Assembly (NCBI GenBank): GCA_902490355.1
Contig: CABUDN010000041.1
Span: 1-17,359, forward strand
Reading direction: 5' to 3'
Length of the DNA stretch: 17,359 nt
Source of the DNA: an uncultured Oscillibacter sp.
GTDB lineage: Bacteria > Bacillota > Clostridia > Oscillospirales > Oscillospiraceae
The notes below the pieces were generated by a model. The model was not told where the DNA came from, searched no databases, and saw nothing but the letters and a program-made list of their open reading frames with translations. Of this stretch, positions 5,198 through 12,875 are shown in pieces. Within the stretch, counting starts at the first letter, position 1, and each line of letters begins with the position of its first letter. A program made the position numbers and the translations under genes.

Positions 5198-6856
5198 TCA
5201 CGGCACATATTTGGGGAACTGCAAGACGAATGTGCTGCCCTTTCCGGGCTCGCTGCGCAGCGTCACCTGCGCACCCAGGTAGGCGGCGCCATGCTTGACG
5301 ATGGAAAGGCCCAGCCCCGTACCACCGCTGGGATGGCTCTTGTCCACCCGATAGAATCGTTCAAAGACCCGATTTTGCGCTTCGGGCGGAATGCCGATTC
5401 CAGTGTCCGCCACGGTCACCCGGGCACCCTCAGGAGTATCTTCCACCGTCACCGTCACCGTCCCGCCGGGCCGGTTGTAGGCAACAGCGTTATCGCAGAG
5501 GTTGTAGAGAATCTCCTCCACAATTTGCGGCACCCCCCGCACACAGGCTGCACTTCCGCTCAGAGTCATGGTCACCTGCTTTTTTTCGGCGGCCGTGGAC
5601 AGCTGGTCCAAAATGGACCGGGTCTGCCCATAGAGATCCACAGACTCCCATTGGGCCGCCGGGCCGCCCTCATCCAGGCGGGAAAGCTTGATGATATCGT
5701 TGACCAACCCAATCAGCCGCTGGGCCTCCCGGTGAATGTTCCCTGCAAAATGGGCCACATCTCCCGGTTTGACCATGCCGTTTTCCAAAATCTCCGCCGT
5801 ACCCAGAATGGACGTCAGCGGTGTCTTGAGCTCATGGGAAACATTGGCGGTAAATTCCCGGCGCAGCCGGTCCCGCTGCTCCTTTTCCGTCACATCCAGT
5901 ACGATCAGCACGGCACCGGCCAAGCTTCCCTCCTGCTCCACAGGATTGGCCATGACCCGACGGCAATCGTCATCCCGCTCCAGCAGTTCCTCGCAACGCC
6001 GTCCGGCCAGGGCCTCCTCCACACAGCGGCGGAATCCCGCTTCCCGGTCCAGCGTCAGGACGCTCTCTCCCTCTTCCACCGGTGCCTTGGCACCCAGCAA
6101 GCGCAGCGCAGCGGAGTTGTAGGAGAGAATGCGAGTCTCCTGGTCGATGACCAGCAGTCCCTCGCTCATATTCTCCGTAATGGCGGTAAACTCCTCCCGG
6201 CGCTGCTTGAGATCCAGCATCTGCCGCTGAATCTGCCGGTTCTGGCTGCGGATCTTGGTGAGCAGGGGGGACAGTTCTTCATACACATCTTCAGACGGCG
6301 CGCTGGGGTCAATGGCATTGATGGGCTCCACCAGCTGCCGGGCCACCCGGCCTGCCAGCCACAATGCCAGGCAGAACGCCAGCACCATCATCAGTGCCAC
6401 CGGCTGAAGCGCCTGAAGCACCATCATCCAAACGGAATAGTTGGTATCGGATGTGCGCAGAACGGATCCATCGGACAGGCGCAGCGCATAGTACACCGTC
6501 TTTTGTGACAGGGTATCCGAATACCGGCTGGCGCTGCCCTTGCCCAGCATCATCGCTTCCTGGATCTCTTCCCGGTCCGCATGGTTCCCCATGGAAGCCT
6601 CGTCTTCCCAGTTATCATAGAGAACCGTTCCATCCGATGCCACCCAGGTGATGCGGCTGCTCTTGGGCAAGTCGTCACTCAGATACGCCATGCCGTTCTC
6701 TTCCACACCCCGGGCAATGTACGCTGTGCTTCGGGCCAGCTCCTCCAGGACCCGGTCCTGAAAATACCCGTGCAGCACTCCAACGATCAACAGCAGACTT
6801 GCAACCAGCACCGTCAGCGTCACCGTCAGAATGGAGCGAAAAATTCGTTGTGTCAT
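5198..6856 (-). CDS. phoR: PhoR-type sensor histidine kinase
   Basis: This is a 552-residue membrane kinase, the last gene of the phosphate operon. It has a membrane segment at about 8-30, an extracytoplasmic region at about 31-142, a second membrane segment at about 143-168, a linker helix, and a PAS-like domain at about 223-325 (ENMSEGLLVIDQE). The H box FTANVSHELKTPLTSI places the phospho-accepting His341. The ATP domain shows the N box NLCDNAVAYN (452-461), G1 DTGIGIP (484-490), F box FERFYRVDKSH and G2 GGTGLGLSIV (511-520). All key residues are present. It should phosphorylate the neighbouring PhoP-type regulator according to phosphate supply sensed through PstSCAB and PhoU. A GAGAGGGAG site precedes the ATG, only 12 bases after the regulator's stop. 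The PhoR assignment rests mainly on operon context. Confidence 0.93.
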   Translation of the reverse strand: MTQRIFRSILTVTLTVLVASLLLIVGVLHGYFQDRVLEELARSTAYIARGVEENGMAYLSDDLPKSSRITWVASDGTVLYDNWEDEASMGNHADREEIQEAMMLGKGSASRYSDTLSQKTVYYALRLSDGSVLRTSDTNYSVWMMVLQALQPVALMMVLAFCLALWLAGRVARQLVEPINAIDPSAPSEDVYEELSPLLTKIRSQNRQIQRQMLDLKQRREEFTAITENMSEGLLVIDQETRILSYNSAALRLLGAKAPVEEGESVLTLDREAGFRRCVEEALAGRRCEELLERDDDCRRVMANPVEQEGSLAGAVLIVLDVTEKEQRDRLRREFTANVSHELKTPLTSILGTAEILENGMVKPGDVAHFAGNIHREAQRLIGLVNDIIKLSRLDEGGPAAQWESVDLYGQTRSILDQLSTAAEKKQVTMTLSGSAACVRGVPQIVEEILYNLCDNAVAYNRPGGTVTVTVEDTPEGARVTVADTGIGIPPEAQNRVFERFYRVDKSHPSGGTGLGLSIVKHGAAYLGAQVTLRSEPGKGSTFVLQFPKYVP

Positions 6857-6868
6857 ACGTTCTCCCTC

Positions 6869-7537
6869 TCAGCTTTCCAGGCCGATCTTATAGCCATACC
6901 CCCGAACGGTCTCAATGTATCCGCCGGCCTCGCCCAGCTTCTGGCGCAGGGTACGCACGTGCACGTCCACCGTACGGCTTTCTCCCGTGAATGCATATCC
7001 CCACACATCTTCAATCAGCCGTTCCCGCGAGAGAACCTGCCCCCGGTTTTTCAGCAACAGGCAGAGTACTTCAAATTCCTTTTGCGTCAGGGCGACTTCC
7101 CGGCCCTCCACTTCCACGGTATGCCGGCCCGGATCCACTGTCAGTTTGCCGCAGCGGTAAGTCCCGCTCTCCGTCTCCGTCCGGCGCAGCAGCGCCCGGA
7201 TCCGGGAGAGCAGCTCCATCATGCCGAAGGGTTTGGCCACATAGTCATCTGCGCCCGCGTCCAGTCCCAGCACCTTATCGTATTCCGTGCCCTTGGCCGT
7301 GAGCATAATGACCGGCAATCTCTGTGTACGCCCGGAGGCACGGAGTTTTTTCAAAACAGAAATGCCGTCTTCCTCCGGCAGCATGATGTCCAGCAGCACC
7401 AGCGAGGGCACTGTCTGGGCCATAGCCTCCCAGAAGGAGGAGGGCGTGACAAAGCCCCGGGCTTCCATTCCCTGACTGTTGAGGGTATAGATTACAAAAT
7501 CCCGGATGCTGTCATCATCTTCCAGTAAGTAGATCAT
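6869..7537 (-). CDS. phoP: PhoP/PhoB-type response regulator (OmpR family)
   Basis: This is a 222-residue regulator. The receiver domain (about 1-116) has the acidic pocket EDDD (6-9), phospho-accepting Asp50 in LLDIMLPEEDG, Thr80 and Lys102 (AKPF). The C-terminal winged helix ends in SRTVDVHVRTLRQKLG and YIETVRGYGYKI, the classic OmpR/PhoB signature. Once phosphorylated by the downstream kinase it should bind direct repeats such as those in front of pstS. AGGAGG lies 5 bases upstream of the ATG. It is designated phoP by Firmicute convention; phoB would be equivalent. Confidence 0.94.
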   Translation of the reverse strand: MIYLLEDDDSIRDFVIYTLNSQGMEARGFVTPSSFWEAMAQTVPSLVLLDIMLPEEDGISVLKKLRASGRTQRLPVIMLTAKGTEYDKVLGLDAGADDYVAKPFGMMELLSRIRALLRRTETESGTYRCGKLTVDPGRHTVEVEGREVALTQKEFEVLCLLLKNRGQVLSRERLIEDVWGYAFTGESRTVDVHVRTLRQKLGEAGGYIETVRGYGYKIGLES

Positions 7538-7577
7538 ATGGGCCTCCTGTATTGCGGGACGCGGCCCGCGTATAAAT

Positions 7578-7599
7578 CCCGGAAAACGCAGGCTTTCCG
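7578..7599 (-). other. Small intra-operon hairpin between the HD gene and phoP
   Basis: CCGGAAA (7578-7584) and TTTCCGG (7593-7599) form a 7-bp stem just after the HD-protein stop, followed on minus by GATTTATACG. It has no T run. It could affect mRNA processing or the ratio of transporter to regulator; this is speculative. Confidence 0.3.
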
Positions 7600-7600
7600 G

Positions 7601-8260
7601 TCAGATCAGCTGCTGCTCGTTGATCATCAGCTTAAACTGCAGCCCCAGCTTCTCCGCCGCCTTACGGCACAGCAGCATGCGCTGCATGAAAATCTCAAAG
7701 TAATCCATCACGGATCCATACCGGGTATCTACCGATAATTTGAGTTTGATGAGGGTATGCTCCTCATTGATTTTGAGCTGCGCCTTCTTCACGGAGTAAT
7801 TCACCCGGTCATGGATGTCAAAGCTGGCCGGGTCCGGATTGCGCACCCGGCTGCGGCGCACATCGGATTTGTCCGCCAGAATCAGAGCGGCAGCCACGGC
7901 GTTGACCGGCTGTCCGGTTCCCTCGTCATGGTTTCCGATAGCTGTGACAATGGTGGCGATTTCTTCGGGATCACAGTTCAAATGATCCAAAAGGCGGAAC
8001 GCCATCACAGCGCCGGACTGGGAATGGTCAATGCGGTTGACCAGATTCCCGATGTCGTGGAGATACCCGGCAATCCGGGCCACTTCCACCGTCCGGGCGG
8101 GATACCTCAGGGTTTCGAGAATATAGCCTGCCGTCTGCGCCACCATGGTCACATGGGGAAAACTGTGCTCCGTAAAGCCCAGAGCAATCAGCGACTCGTC
8201 CGCCCGCTGGATATAGGTGCGAATGGCAGCATCGTTTTTCACTTCTTCCAACGTCAGCAT
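7601..8260 (-). CDS. HD-domain phosphohydrolase in the pho operon
   Basis: This 219-residue soluble protein has an HD-type metal site: His36 (SFPHVTMVAQ), His68-Asp69 (GYLHDIGN), His79, His111-Asp112 (GNHDEG) and Asp130 (LADKSD). HD proteins hydrolyse phosphomonoesters or phosphodiesters, including nucleotides and second messengers; the substrate here cannot be read from sequence. It sits between phoU and phoP on the same strand. AAGGAGG lies 7 bases from its ATG, and only about 42 bases separate it from phoU, so it is co-transcribed with the phosphate system. A role in phosphate-linked nucleotide signalling is a reasonable inference but unproven. The C-terminal 70 residues (KINEEHTLIKLKLSVDTRYG and beyond) are not part of the core HD fold. 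Confidence 0.85.
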   Translation of the reverse strand: MLTLEEVKNDAAIRTYIQRADESLIALGFTEHSFPHVTMVAQTAGYILETLRYPARTVEVARIAGYLHDIGNLVNRIDHSQSGAVMAFRLLDHLNCDPEEIATIVTAIGNHDEGTGQPVNAVAAALILADKSDVRRSRVRNPDPASFDIHDRVNYSVKKAQLKINEEHTLIKLKLSVDTRYGSVMDYFEIFMQRMLLCRKAAEKLGLQFKLMINEQQLI

Positions 8261-8302
8261 CCCGCCGCCTCCTTTTCCGCCGGATTATGCCTGCACGGTA
8301 TG

Positions 8303-8950
8303 TCAGTTGTTGGACGGGTGTACGCCGGTAATGGAGTACTCCACCCATTCCGCCACATTGGTGGCGTGGTCACCAATCCGCTCCAGGTATTTGGCCACCA
8401 TCATCAGCTCCAGACCCTGCTCACCGTTGGACGCGTCGGCAGAAATCAGAGCAATGAGCTCCTCTTTGACCTGCTGGAACAGGGCATCCACCTTGTCATC
8501 CGCCCTGCACACAGCCCGGGCCAGATCCAGATCGCGCTTGACGAAAGAATCCACGCTGTCCGTCACCATGGCAATGACCGCCCTGGCCATGTCCGCGATG
8601 TGGGGTGCGCCGGTCCCTTCCGGCACCTGCACAAACCGGGTCAGCTCCGCAATATCCGCTGCCTGATCGCCGATCCGCTCCAGATCCGAAATCATTTTCA
8701 GCGCTGCGGAAATCTCCCGCAGATCCCGGGCCACAGGCTGCTGCTGAAGCAGCAGCTTCAAGCAGAGGTTCTCTACCTCCCGCTCCTTGCGGTCCAGTTC
8801 CCGCTCCGCTTCCACAGCCGTGGCCGCCAGGGTCTGGTCGTGCTTGAGCAGAGCCTCCGCCGCGGCGGAAATGGCGTCCTCGCAGGTGGCGCCCATTTGA
8901 ATCAGTTCCACATGCAGCCGCTCGAGCTGCTCGTTGAATGTATTTCTCAT
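8303..8950 (-). CDS. phoU: Phosphate system regulator PhoU
   Basis: At 215 residues this has the usual PhoU length, as two repeats of a three-helix bundle. The metal-binding signatures DLERIGDQAADIAE (first repeat, about 88-101) and YLERIGDHATNVAEW (second repeat, about 187-201) are both intact. PhoU links the Pst transporter to the PhoR kinase and represses signalling when phosphate is plentiful. The Shine-Dalgarno GAGGAGG overlaps the pstB stop codon, with only 10 bases between the genes, so translation is probably coupled. Confidence 0.97.
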   Translation of the reverse strand: MRNTFNEQLERLHVELIQMGATCEDAISAAAEALLKHDQTLAATAVEAERELDRKEREVENLCLKLLLQQQPVARDLREISAALKMISDLERIGDQAADIAELTRFVQVPEGTGAPHIADMARAVIAMVTDSVDSFVKRDLDLARAVCRADDKVDALFQQVKEELIALISADASNGEQGLELMMVAKYLERIGDHATNVAEWVEYSITGVHPSNN

Positions 8951-8960
8951 TCCATCCTCC

Positions 8961-9716
8961 TCAGCCGAACCGGCCGGTGATATAGTCCTCAGTGCGCTTG
9001 TCCCGGGGCGTGGAGAAAATCTGTTCGGTCTTGCCGAACTCCACCAGGTCGCCCAGCAGGAAAAACGCGGTGTTGTCGGAAATACGGGCCGCCTGCTGCA
9101 TGTTGTGCGTCACCATGATGACAGTATACTTGGTTTTCAGCTCAGCCGCAAGGTCCTCAATCTTCGACGTGGAAATGGGGTCCAGAGCGCTGGTGGACTC
9201 GTCCATCAGCAGCACCTCCGGCTCCACCGCCAGAGCCCGGGCGATACAAAGCCGCTGCTGCTGGCCGCCGGAAAGGCCCAGAGCACTCTTTTTCAGCCGG
9301 TCCTTGACCTCATCCCAAATGGCAGCAGAGCGCAGGGAGTTCTCCACAATCTCGTCCAGGCGCACCTTGGAGCGGATTCCGTGAGTCCGGGGGCCGTAGG
9401 CCACGTTGTCATAAATGCTCATGGGAAAGGGATTGGCCTTCTGGAACACCATTCCCACCTGCTTGCGCAGCCACGTGGGATCCACACCGGAATCATAGAT
9501 GTTCTGTCCCCGGAAATTCACTTCACCCGTAATCCGTACGGACGGGATCAGATCGTTCATCCGGTTGAGCGTGCGCAGGAAAGTGGATTTGCCGCAGCCG
9601 GAGGGACCGATAAACGCCGTGATCTCATGCTCCGGAATTTCAATATTTACGCCATGCAGGGCGTGATTCTGGCCGTACCACAGGTCCAGATTCTTTGCTT
9701 GAATAATCGTCGCCAT
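8961..9716 (-). CDS. pstB: Phosphate ABC transporter ATPase PstB
   Basis: This 251-residue ATPase powers phosphate import with PstC and PstA. Walker A is GPSGCGKST (37-45), the Q loop is in VFQKANPFPMSIYDNVAYG (PstB-typical), the signature is LSGGQQQR (148-155), Walker B with the catalytic Glu is VLLMDES (168-174), and the switch His is 204. Ser follows the Walker B Glu where many ABC proteins have Pro; I regard this as tolerated variation. A GGGAG site precedes the ATG, 12 bases after the pstA stop. Confidence 0.98.
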   Translation of the reverse strand: MATIIQAKNLDLWYGQNHALHGVNIEIPEHEITAFIGPSGCGKSTFLRTLNRMNDLIPSVRITGEVNFRGQNIYDSGVDPTWLRKQVGMVFQKANPFPMSIYDNVAYGPRTHGIRSKVRLDEIVENSLRSAAIWDEVKDRLKKSALGLSGGQQQRLCIARALAVEPEVLLMDESTSALDPISTSKIEDLAAELKTKYTVIMVTHNMQQAARISDNTAFFLLGDLVEFGKTEQIFSTPRDKRTEDYITGRFG

Positions 9717-9728
9717 ACCGTACTCCCG

Positions 9729-10577
9729 TTATTTTTTCAGTTTCTTGCCCGCAAAGTTTGCGGTCAGGTTGATCAGGAACGTCAGGATCATCAAAATCGT
9801 CGCAATGGCAAAGGCCACGCCGGTCTCGCCCCGCTCGTTGGCATACACATACAGCGCCACCGTCAGCGTGGCGGAAGAGGACTGCAGGGAGGTAAAAAAG
9901 TCGTTGAGAATCAGACCGAATCCCGCCGTAAACAGCAGTGCGGCGCTCTCACCCACAATCCGGCCCACTGCCAGAATGCAGCCGGTGACAATGCCGTCGA
10001 TGGCGTTGGGCAGCACCACCGTGCGCACCATGTGCCATTTGCCGGCGCCCAGTCCCAGCGCGCCTTCCCGGTAAGACTGCGGAACGGTCTTGAGGCTCTC
10101 CTGAGTCGTGCGGACGATGGTGGGCAGAATCATCACCACCAGCGTCAAACCGCCGGCCAGGATGCCCGGGGCCAGCCCCAGCTTCTGCAGGAAGAACAGC
10201 ATGCCCACCAGGCCGAAAATGATGGAGGGGATGCCGGTGAGGGTTTCGGTGGCAAACTCGATGATCGCTACCACCTTATGGTTGGTGGCATATTCCGTCA
10301 GATAAATGGCGGCGCCGACGCCAAGAGGCAGCACAATCACCATGGCTACCAGAATGATATAAAGGGTATTGAGGATATTGGGCAGAATTCCGATGGTCCC
10401 CTTGATGTAGCTGGTCTGCGAGGAAACCAGCTGCCAGGAGAGGTTGCCCACACCCCGATAAAAGATATAACCAATCAGGAATACCAGCAGTGCGCAGGTA
10501 ATGCCCGCACAGATCCACAGCAGTGCCCGGAGGCCCTTGTCGTAAATCTGACGACGGGGAGAAAGTCTCTGATTCAC
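9729..10577 (-). CDS. pstA: Phosphate ABC transporter permease PstA
   Basis: This 282-residue inner-membrane permease has about six hydrophobic segments. The first is CAGITCALLVFLIGYIFY near residues 22-39. The EAA-type coupling loop YREGALGLGAGKWHMVRTVV contacts PstB. The start codon is GTG at 10577, with GGAGG 8 bases upstream lying inside the end of pstC; the pstC stop is only 3 bases before it. No better in-frame start is visible. It forms the channel together with PstC. Confidence 0.97.
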   Translation of the reverse strand: MNQRLSPRRQIYDKGLRALLWICAGITCALLVFLIGYIFYRGVGNLSWQLVSSQTSYIKGTIGILPNILNTLYIILVAMVIVLPLGVGAAIYLTEYATNHKVVAIIEFATETLTGIPSIIFGLVGMLFFLQKLGLAPGILAGGLTLVVMILPTIVRTTQESLKTVPQSYREGALGLGAGKWHMVRTVVLPNAIDGIVTGCILAVGRIVGESAALLFTAGFGLILNDFFTSLQSSSATLTVALYVYANERGETGVAFAIATILMILTFLINLTANFAGKKLKK

Positions 10578-10580
10578 GGA

Positions 10581-11570
10581 TTAAGCCTCCTTCTTGTTCT
10601 TGATGAACACGTTCAAAATGACATTGATGAGCATGATGAAAAGGAACAGCACCAGGCCAATGGAATAGAGGGCATTGCGCTGAAGGCTGCCGTAGGACGC
10701 ATAGGACATCTCCGAGGCGATGGCCGTGGTCAAAAACCGCACGGAAGTAAACAGGCCCGGCATGTTGGCCACGTTGCCCGCCACCATGATGATGGCCATG
10801 GCCTCGCCAATGGCACGGCCCACACCCAGCACCACCGCGGTGGCCACACCGCTGCTGGCCGCGGGCAGGGAAACACGGAAATACGTCTCGATCTTCGTGG
10901 CACCCAGGGCCAGTGAGGCCTCCTCATATTCCTGCGGCACCGCCCGCAGAGCGGTCTCGGAAACATTGATAATGGAGGGCAGAATCATCACCGCCAGCAC
11001 AATGATGGCCGCCAGCAGGCAGGCACCGGAGCTGAGTTCAAAGATATTCTGAATGGCCGGCACCAGCACGATCATGCCCACCAGGCCATACACCACAGAG
11101 GGAATGCCCGCCAGCAGCTCCACAGCGGTTTTAATCACCCGGGCCAGCTTGGGCGGCGCCACCTTGGAAAGGAAGATGGCGGTCATCAGGCCAATGGGCA
11201 CACCAATCACCACGGCACCGGCAGTGCCATAGATGGATGTCAGGATGAACGGCAAAATTCCGTAAGAAGGTTCCGTCGTGGTGGCAGTGGGAGCCCACGT
11301 CTGTCCAAACAGGAAGTCCACAAGCCCGATCTCCCGAATGGCGGGCAGACCTGAAACAATCAAATACAAACTGATGAAAAGCACAAAGGCCACTGCCACA
11401 ATGCCGCACAGCAAAAACACCACATGGAACACCAGCTCCATGGCCTCATGGATATTCCGGCTCTTCCGGGGTGTCTGCCCGTCATCCGTTCGACGGCTTG
11501 CTGAGGGGCACGCTTTGTTCTTCTCTGCGCGTCTCCAGACGGGGGAAACCTGGGCGTTTTCCATTTCCAT
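10581..11570 (-). CDS. pstC: Phosphate ABC transporter permease PstC
   Basis: This 329-residue permease has a polar N-terminal tail of about 42 residues, then hydrophobic segments beginning MELVFHVVFLLCGIVAVAFV. The EAA loop is YEEASLALGATKIETYFRVS, followed by GVGRAIGEAMAI. It pairs with PstA to form the phosphate channel. The start ATG at 11570 has AAGGAG 12 bases upstream, slightly long spacing. The N-terminal tail is longer than needed for the fold and its first residues are not obviously conserved, so a downstream start such as Met44 is conceivable. Confidence 0.96.
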   Translation of the reverse strand: MEMENAQVSPVWRRAEKNKACPSASRRTDDGQTPRKSRNIHEAMELVFHVVFLLCGIVAVAFVLFISLYLIVSGLPAIREIGLVDFLFGQTWAPTATTTEPSYGILPFILTSIYGTAGAVVIGVPIGLMTAIFLSKVAPPKLARVIKTAVELLAGIPSVVYGLVGMIVLVPAIQNIFELSSGACLLAAIIVLAVMILPSIINVSETALRAVPQEYEEASLALGATKIETYFRVSLPAASSGVATAVVLGVGRAIGEAMAIIMVAGNVANMPGLFTSVRFLTTAIASEMSYASYGSLQRNALYSIGLVLFLFIMLINVILNVFIKNKKEA

Positions 11571-11603
11571 TGTTTTTCTCTACTCCTTCCAATCGTGGAA
11601 ACA

Positions 11604-11635
11604 GCCTCCACCCCCGAATCTGCTGGGGTGGAGGC
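11604..11635 (-). terminator. Intercistronic stem-loop between pstS and pstC
   Basis: GCCTCCACCCC (11604-11614) and GGGGTGGAGGC (11625-11635) form an 11-bp perfect stem around a 10-base loop. On minus it is followed by only TGTTTCC, so it should act as a leaky attenuator or as a 3' stabiliser of pstS mRNA. That would give more binding protein than permease, a common arrangement in binding-protein operons. Confidence 0.72.
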
Positions 11636-11653
11636 ATTTCCGAGAGGGGGTTT

Positions 11654-12535
11654 TTACTCGGCTACGGGCACGGCACCAGCGGCACGGATCAGATCGTTGG
11701 CAGCCGTAGAGGTAGCGAAGTCGAAGAACGCCTGAGCCTGAGCGGACAGTGCGCTGTCAGCCTTGGTCACCAGCACGAAGGGACGCTGAATGGCATAGCT
11801 GCCGTCCAGAACAGTCTCCTCGCTGCAGGCAACACCGCCCACAGTCAGGGCCTTGACAGTATCCTTGCCTTCCACAGCAGACAGGGAAGCATAACCGATG
11901 GCGTTGGGGTTGCCGGCCACTGCCTCGATGACAGCACCGGTGGAAGTCAGCTCCTGAGCCAGAACGCAGGTATCCTCGGTGCCGGTGATGGACTCAAAGC
12001 CGTCGCGGGTGCCGGAACCGGCCTCACGGCCGATGCAGGAGATGGCGCCGGCGTCGCCGCCCACTTCGCTCCAGTCGGTGATCTCACCGGTGAAGATCTG
12101 GGCGATCTGCTCCACGGTCAGATCGGCCACCTTGCTGTTGGCGTTGACAATGACCGCAATGCCGTCCAGAGCCACGATGGTCTCCTGCAGGCCGCTCTCC
12201 TTCTCCTCGTCCTTCAGGGCACGGGAGGACAGGCCGATGTCGCAGGTGCCGTTCTTGGCGGCCTCAATGCCGGTACCGGAACCGGTGGGATCATAGGACA
12301 CGGTTACGCCGCTGTTGTCGGCCATGAACTGCTCGCTCAGAACGCCGATCACCTTTTCCATAGAGGTGGAGCCGTTGGTGGAAACGGAGCCGCTCAGGGC
12401 AGTCTCGCCGGCGGATTCTTCCTGGGCGGTATCGCCGGTGGTATCCTCGGCGGGCGTCTCTTCCTTGGAACCGCAGCCAGCCAGCAGGGACATGGCCATG
12501 GTCAGAGTCAGCAAAAGTGCAAATACCTTTTTCAT
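11654..12535 (-). CDS. pstS: Phosphate-binding lipoprotein PstS
   Basis: This 293-residue protein has a lipoprotein signal: MKK, a hydrophobic core, and the lipobox LLAG-Cys21. An acidic Glu/Thr linker (about 24-45) follows. Phosphate-site motifs are NGSTSM, DPTGSGTGIEA and GREAGSGTRDGFE. It captures phosphate at the outer face of the membrane for PstCA. The ATG at 12535 is chosen because AAAGGAG lies 9 bases upstream and the signal peptide starts there; the longer in-frame option (12592) would run into the promoter. It is first in the operon, under a promoter with PhoP-box repeats. Confidence 0.97.
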   Translation of the reverse strand: MKKVFALLLTLTMAMSLLAGCGSKEETPAEDTTGDTAQEESAGETALSGSVSTNGSTSMEKVIGVLSEQFMADNSGVTVSYDPTGSGTGIEAAKNGTCDIGLSSRALKDEEKESGLQETIVALDGIAVIVNANSKVADLTVEQIAQIFTGEITDWSEVGGDAGAISCIGREAGSGTRDGFESITGTEDTCVLAQELTSTGAVIEAVAGNPNAIGYASLSAVEGKDTVKALTVGGVACSEETVLDGSYAIQRPFVLVTKADSALSAQAQAFFDFATSTAANDLIRAAGAVPVAE

Positions 12536-12594
12536 CGAAATGAACTCCTTTTTATTGATATGTCGGTTTATGTTCGTTTCCTTTGAACGCACTT

Positions 12595-12650
12595 AGTATA
12601 AACGGCCCTACGTAAAATCCGTCACCAACGGTTTGTTAAATCTATGTAAA
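12595..12650 (-). promoter_or_regulatory. PhoP-regulated pstS promoter with four box repeats
   Basis: On minus, four hexamers recur every 11 bp: TTTACA (12650-12645), TTAACA (12639-12634), TTGGTG (12628-12623) and TTTTAC (12617-12612), each separated by exactly 5 bases. After 11 more bases comes the -10 TATACT (12600-12595). The correct -35 position has no good match, as expected for an activator-dependent promoter. This resembles Bacillus PhoP boxes (TTAACA-like repeats with about 5-nt spacers covering roughly -20 to -60). A further TGTAAA lies at 12665-12670 (plus), 2 bp off phase. Confidence 0.83.
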
Positions 12651-12739
12651 AGCGTATCTTTCTCTGTAAAATATCCGAAGTTTTCCAATTCTAACATGGA
12701 TTTTACCAGCCATGTGGGGATTTTCCACAAATCCGATTC

Positions 12740-12768
12740 TTGAAACGCCTCTCAAAATGTGGTATTTT
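12740..12768 (+). promoter_or_regulatory. Sigma-A-type promoter of the dehydratase gene
   Basis: TTGAAA (12740-12745), a 17-bp spacer and TATTTT (12763-12768) predict a start near 12775 and a leader of about 100 nt. Two small hairpins lie in the leader: CCGGGG/CCCCGG (12780-12785 with 12795-12800) and GCTTTC/GAAAGC (12815-12820 with 12826-12831). I see no T-box or leader peptide that would suggest branched-chain amino acid attenuation. Confidence 0.7.
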
Positions 12769-12875
12769 ATTGGTATCTGCCGGGGGTGCATGTTCCCCGG
12801 ATATGGTTCTCTTTGCTTTCGCCTTGAAAGCATCAGGAAATACGCCCCTTCGAGGGAGAAAAGGAGTATGAGACT

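Noticed and set aside
5291..6508. Plus-strand ORF of 405 codons opposite phoR
   Set aside because: Shadow of a histidine kinase with all catalytic boxes intact.
8934..10916. Plus-strand ORF of 660 codons across pstB, pstA and pstC
   Set aside because: It is a shadow of three well-supported minus-strand genes, is rich in Gln/His/Gly, and has no recognisable domain.
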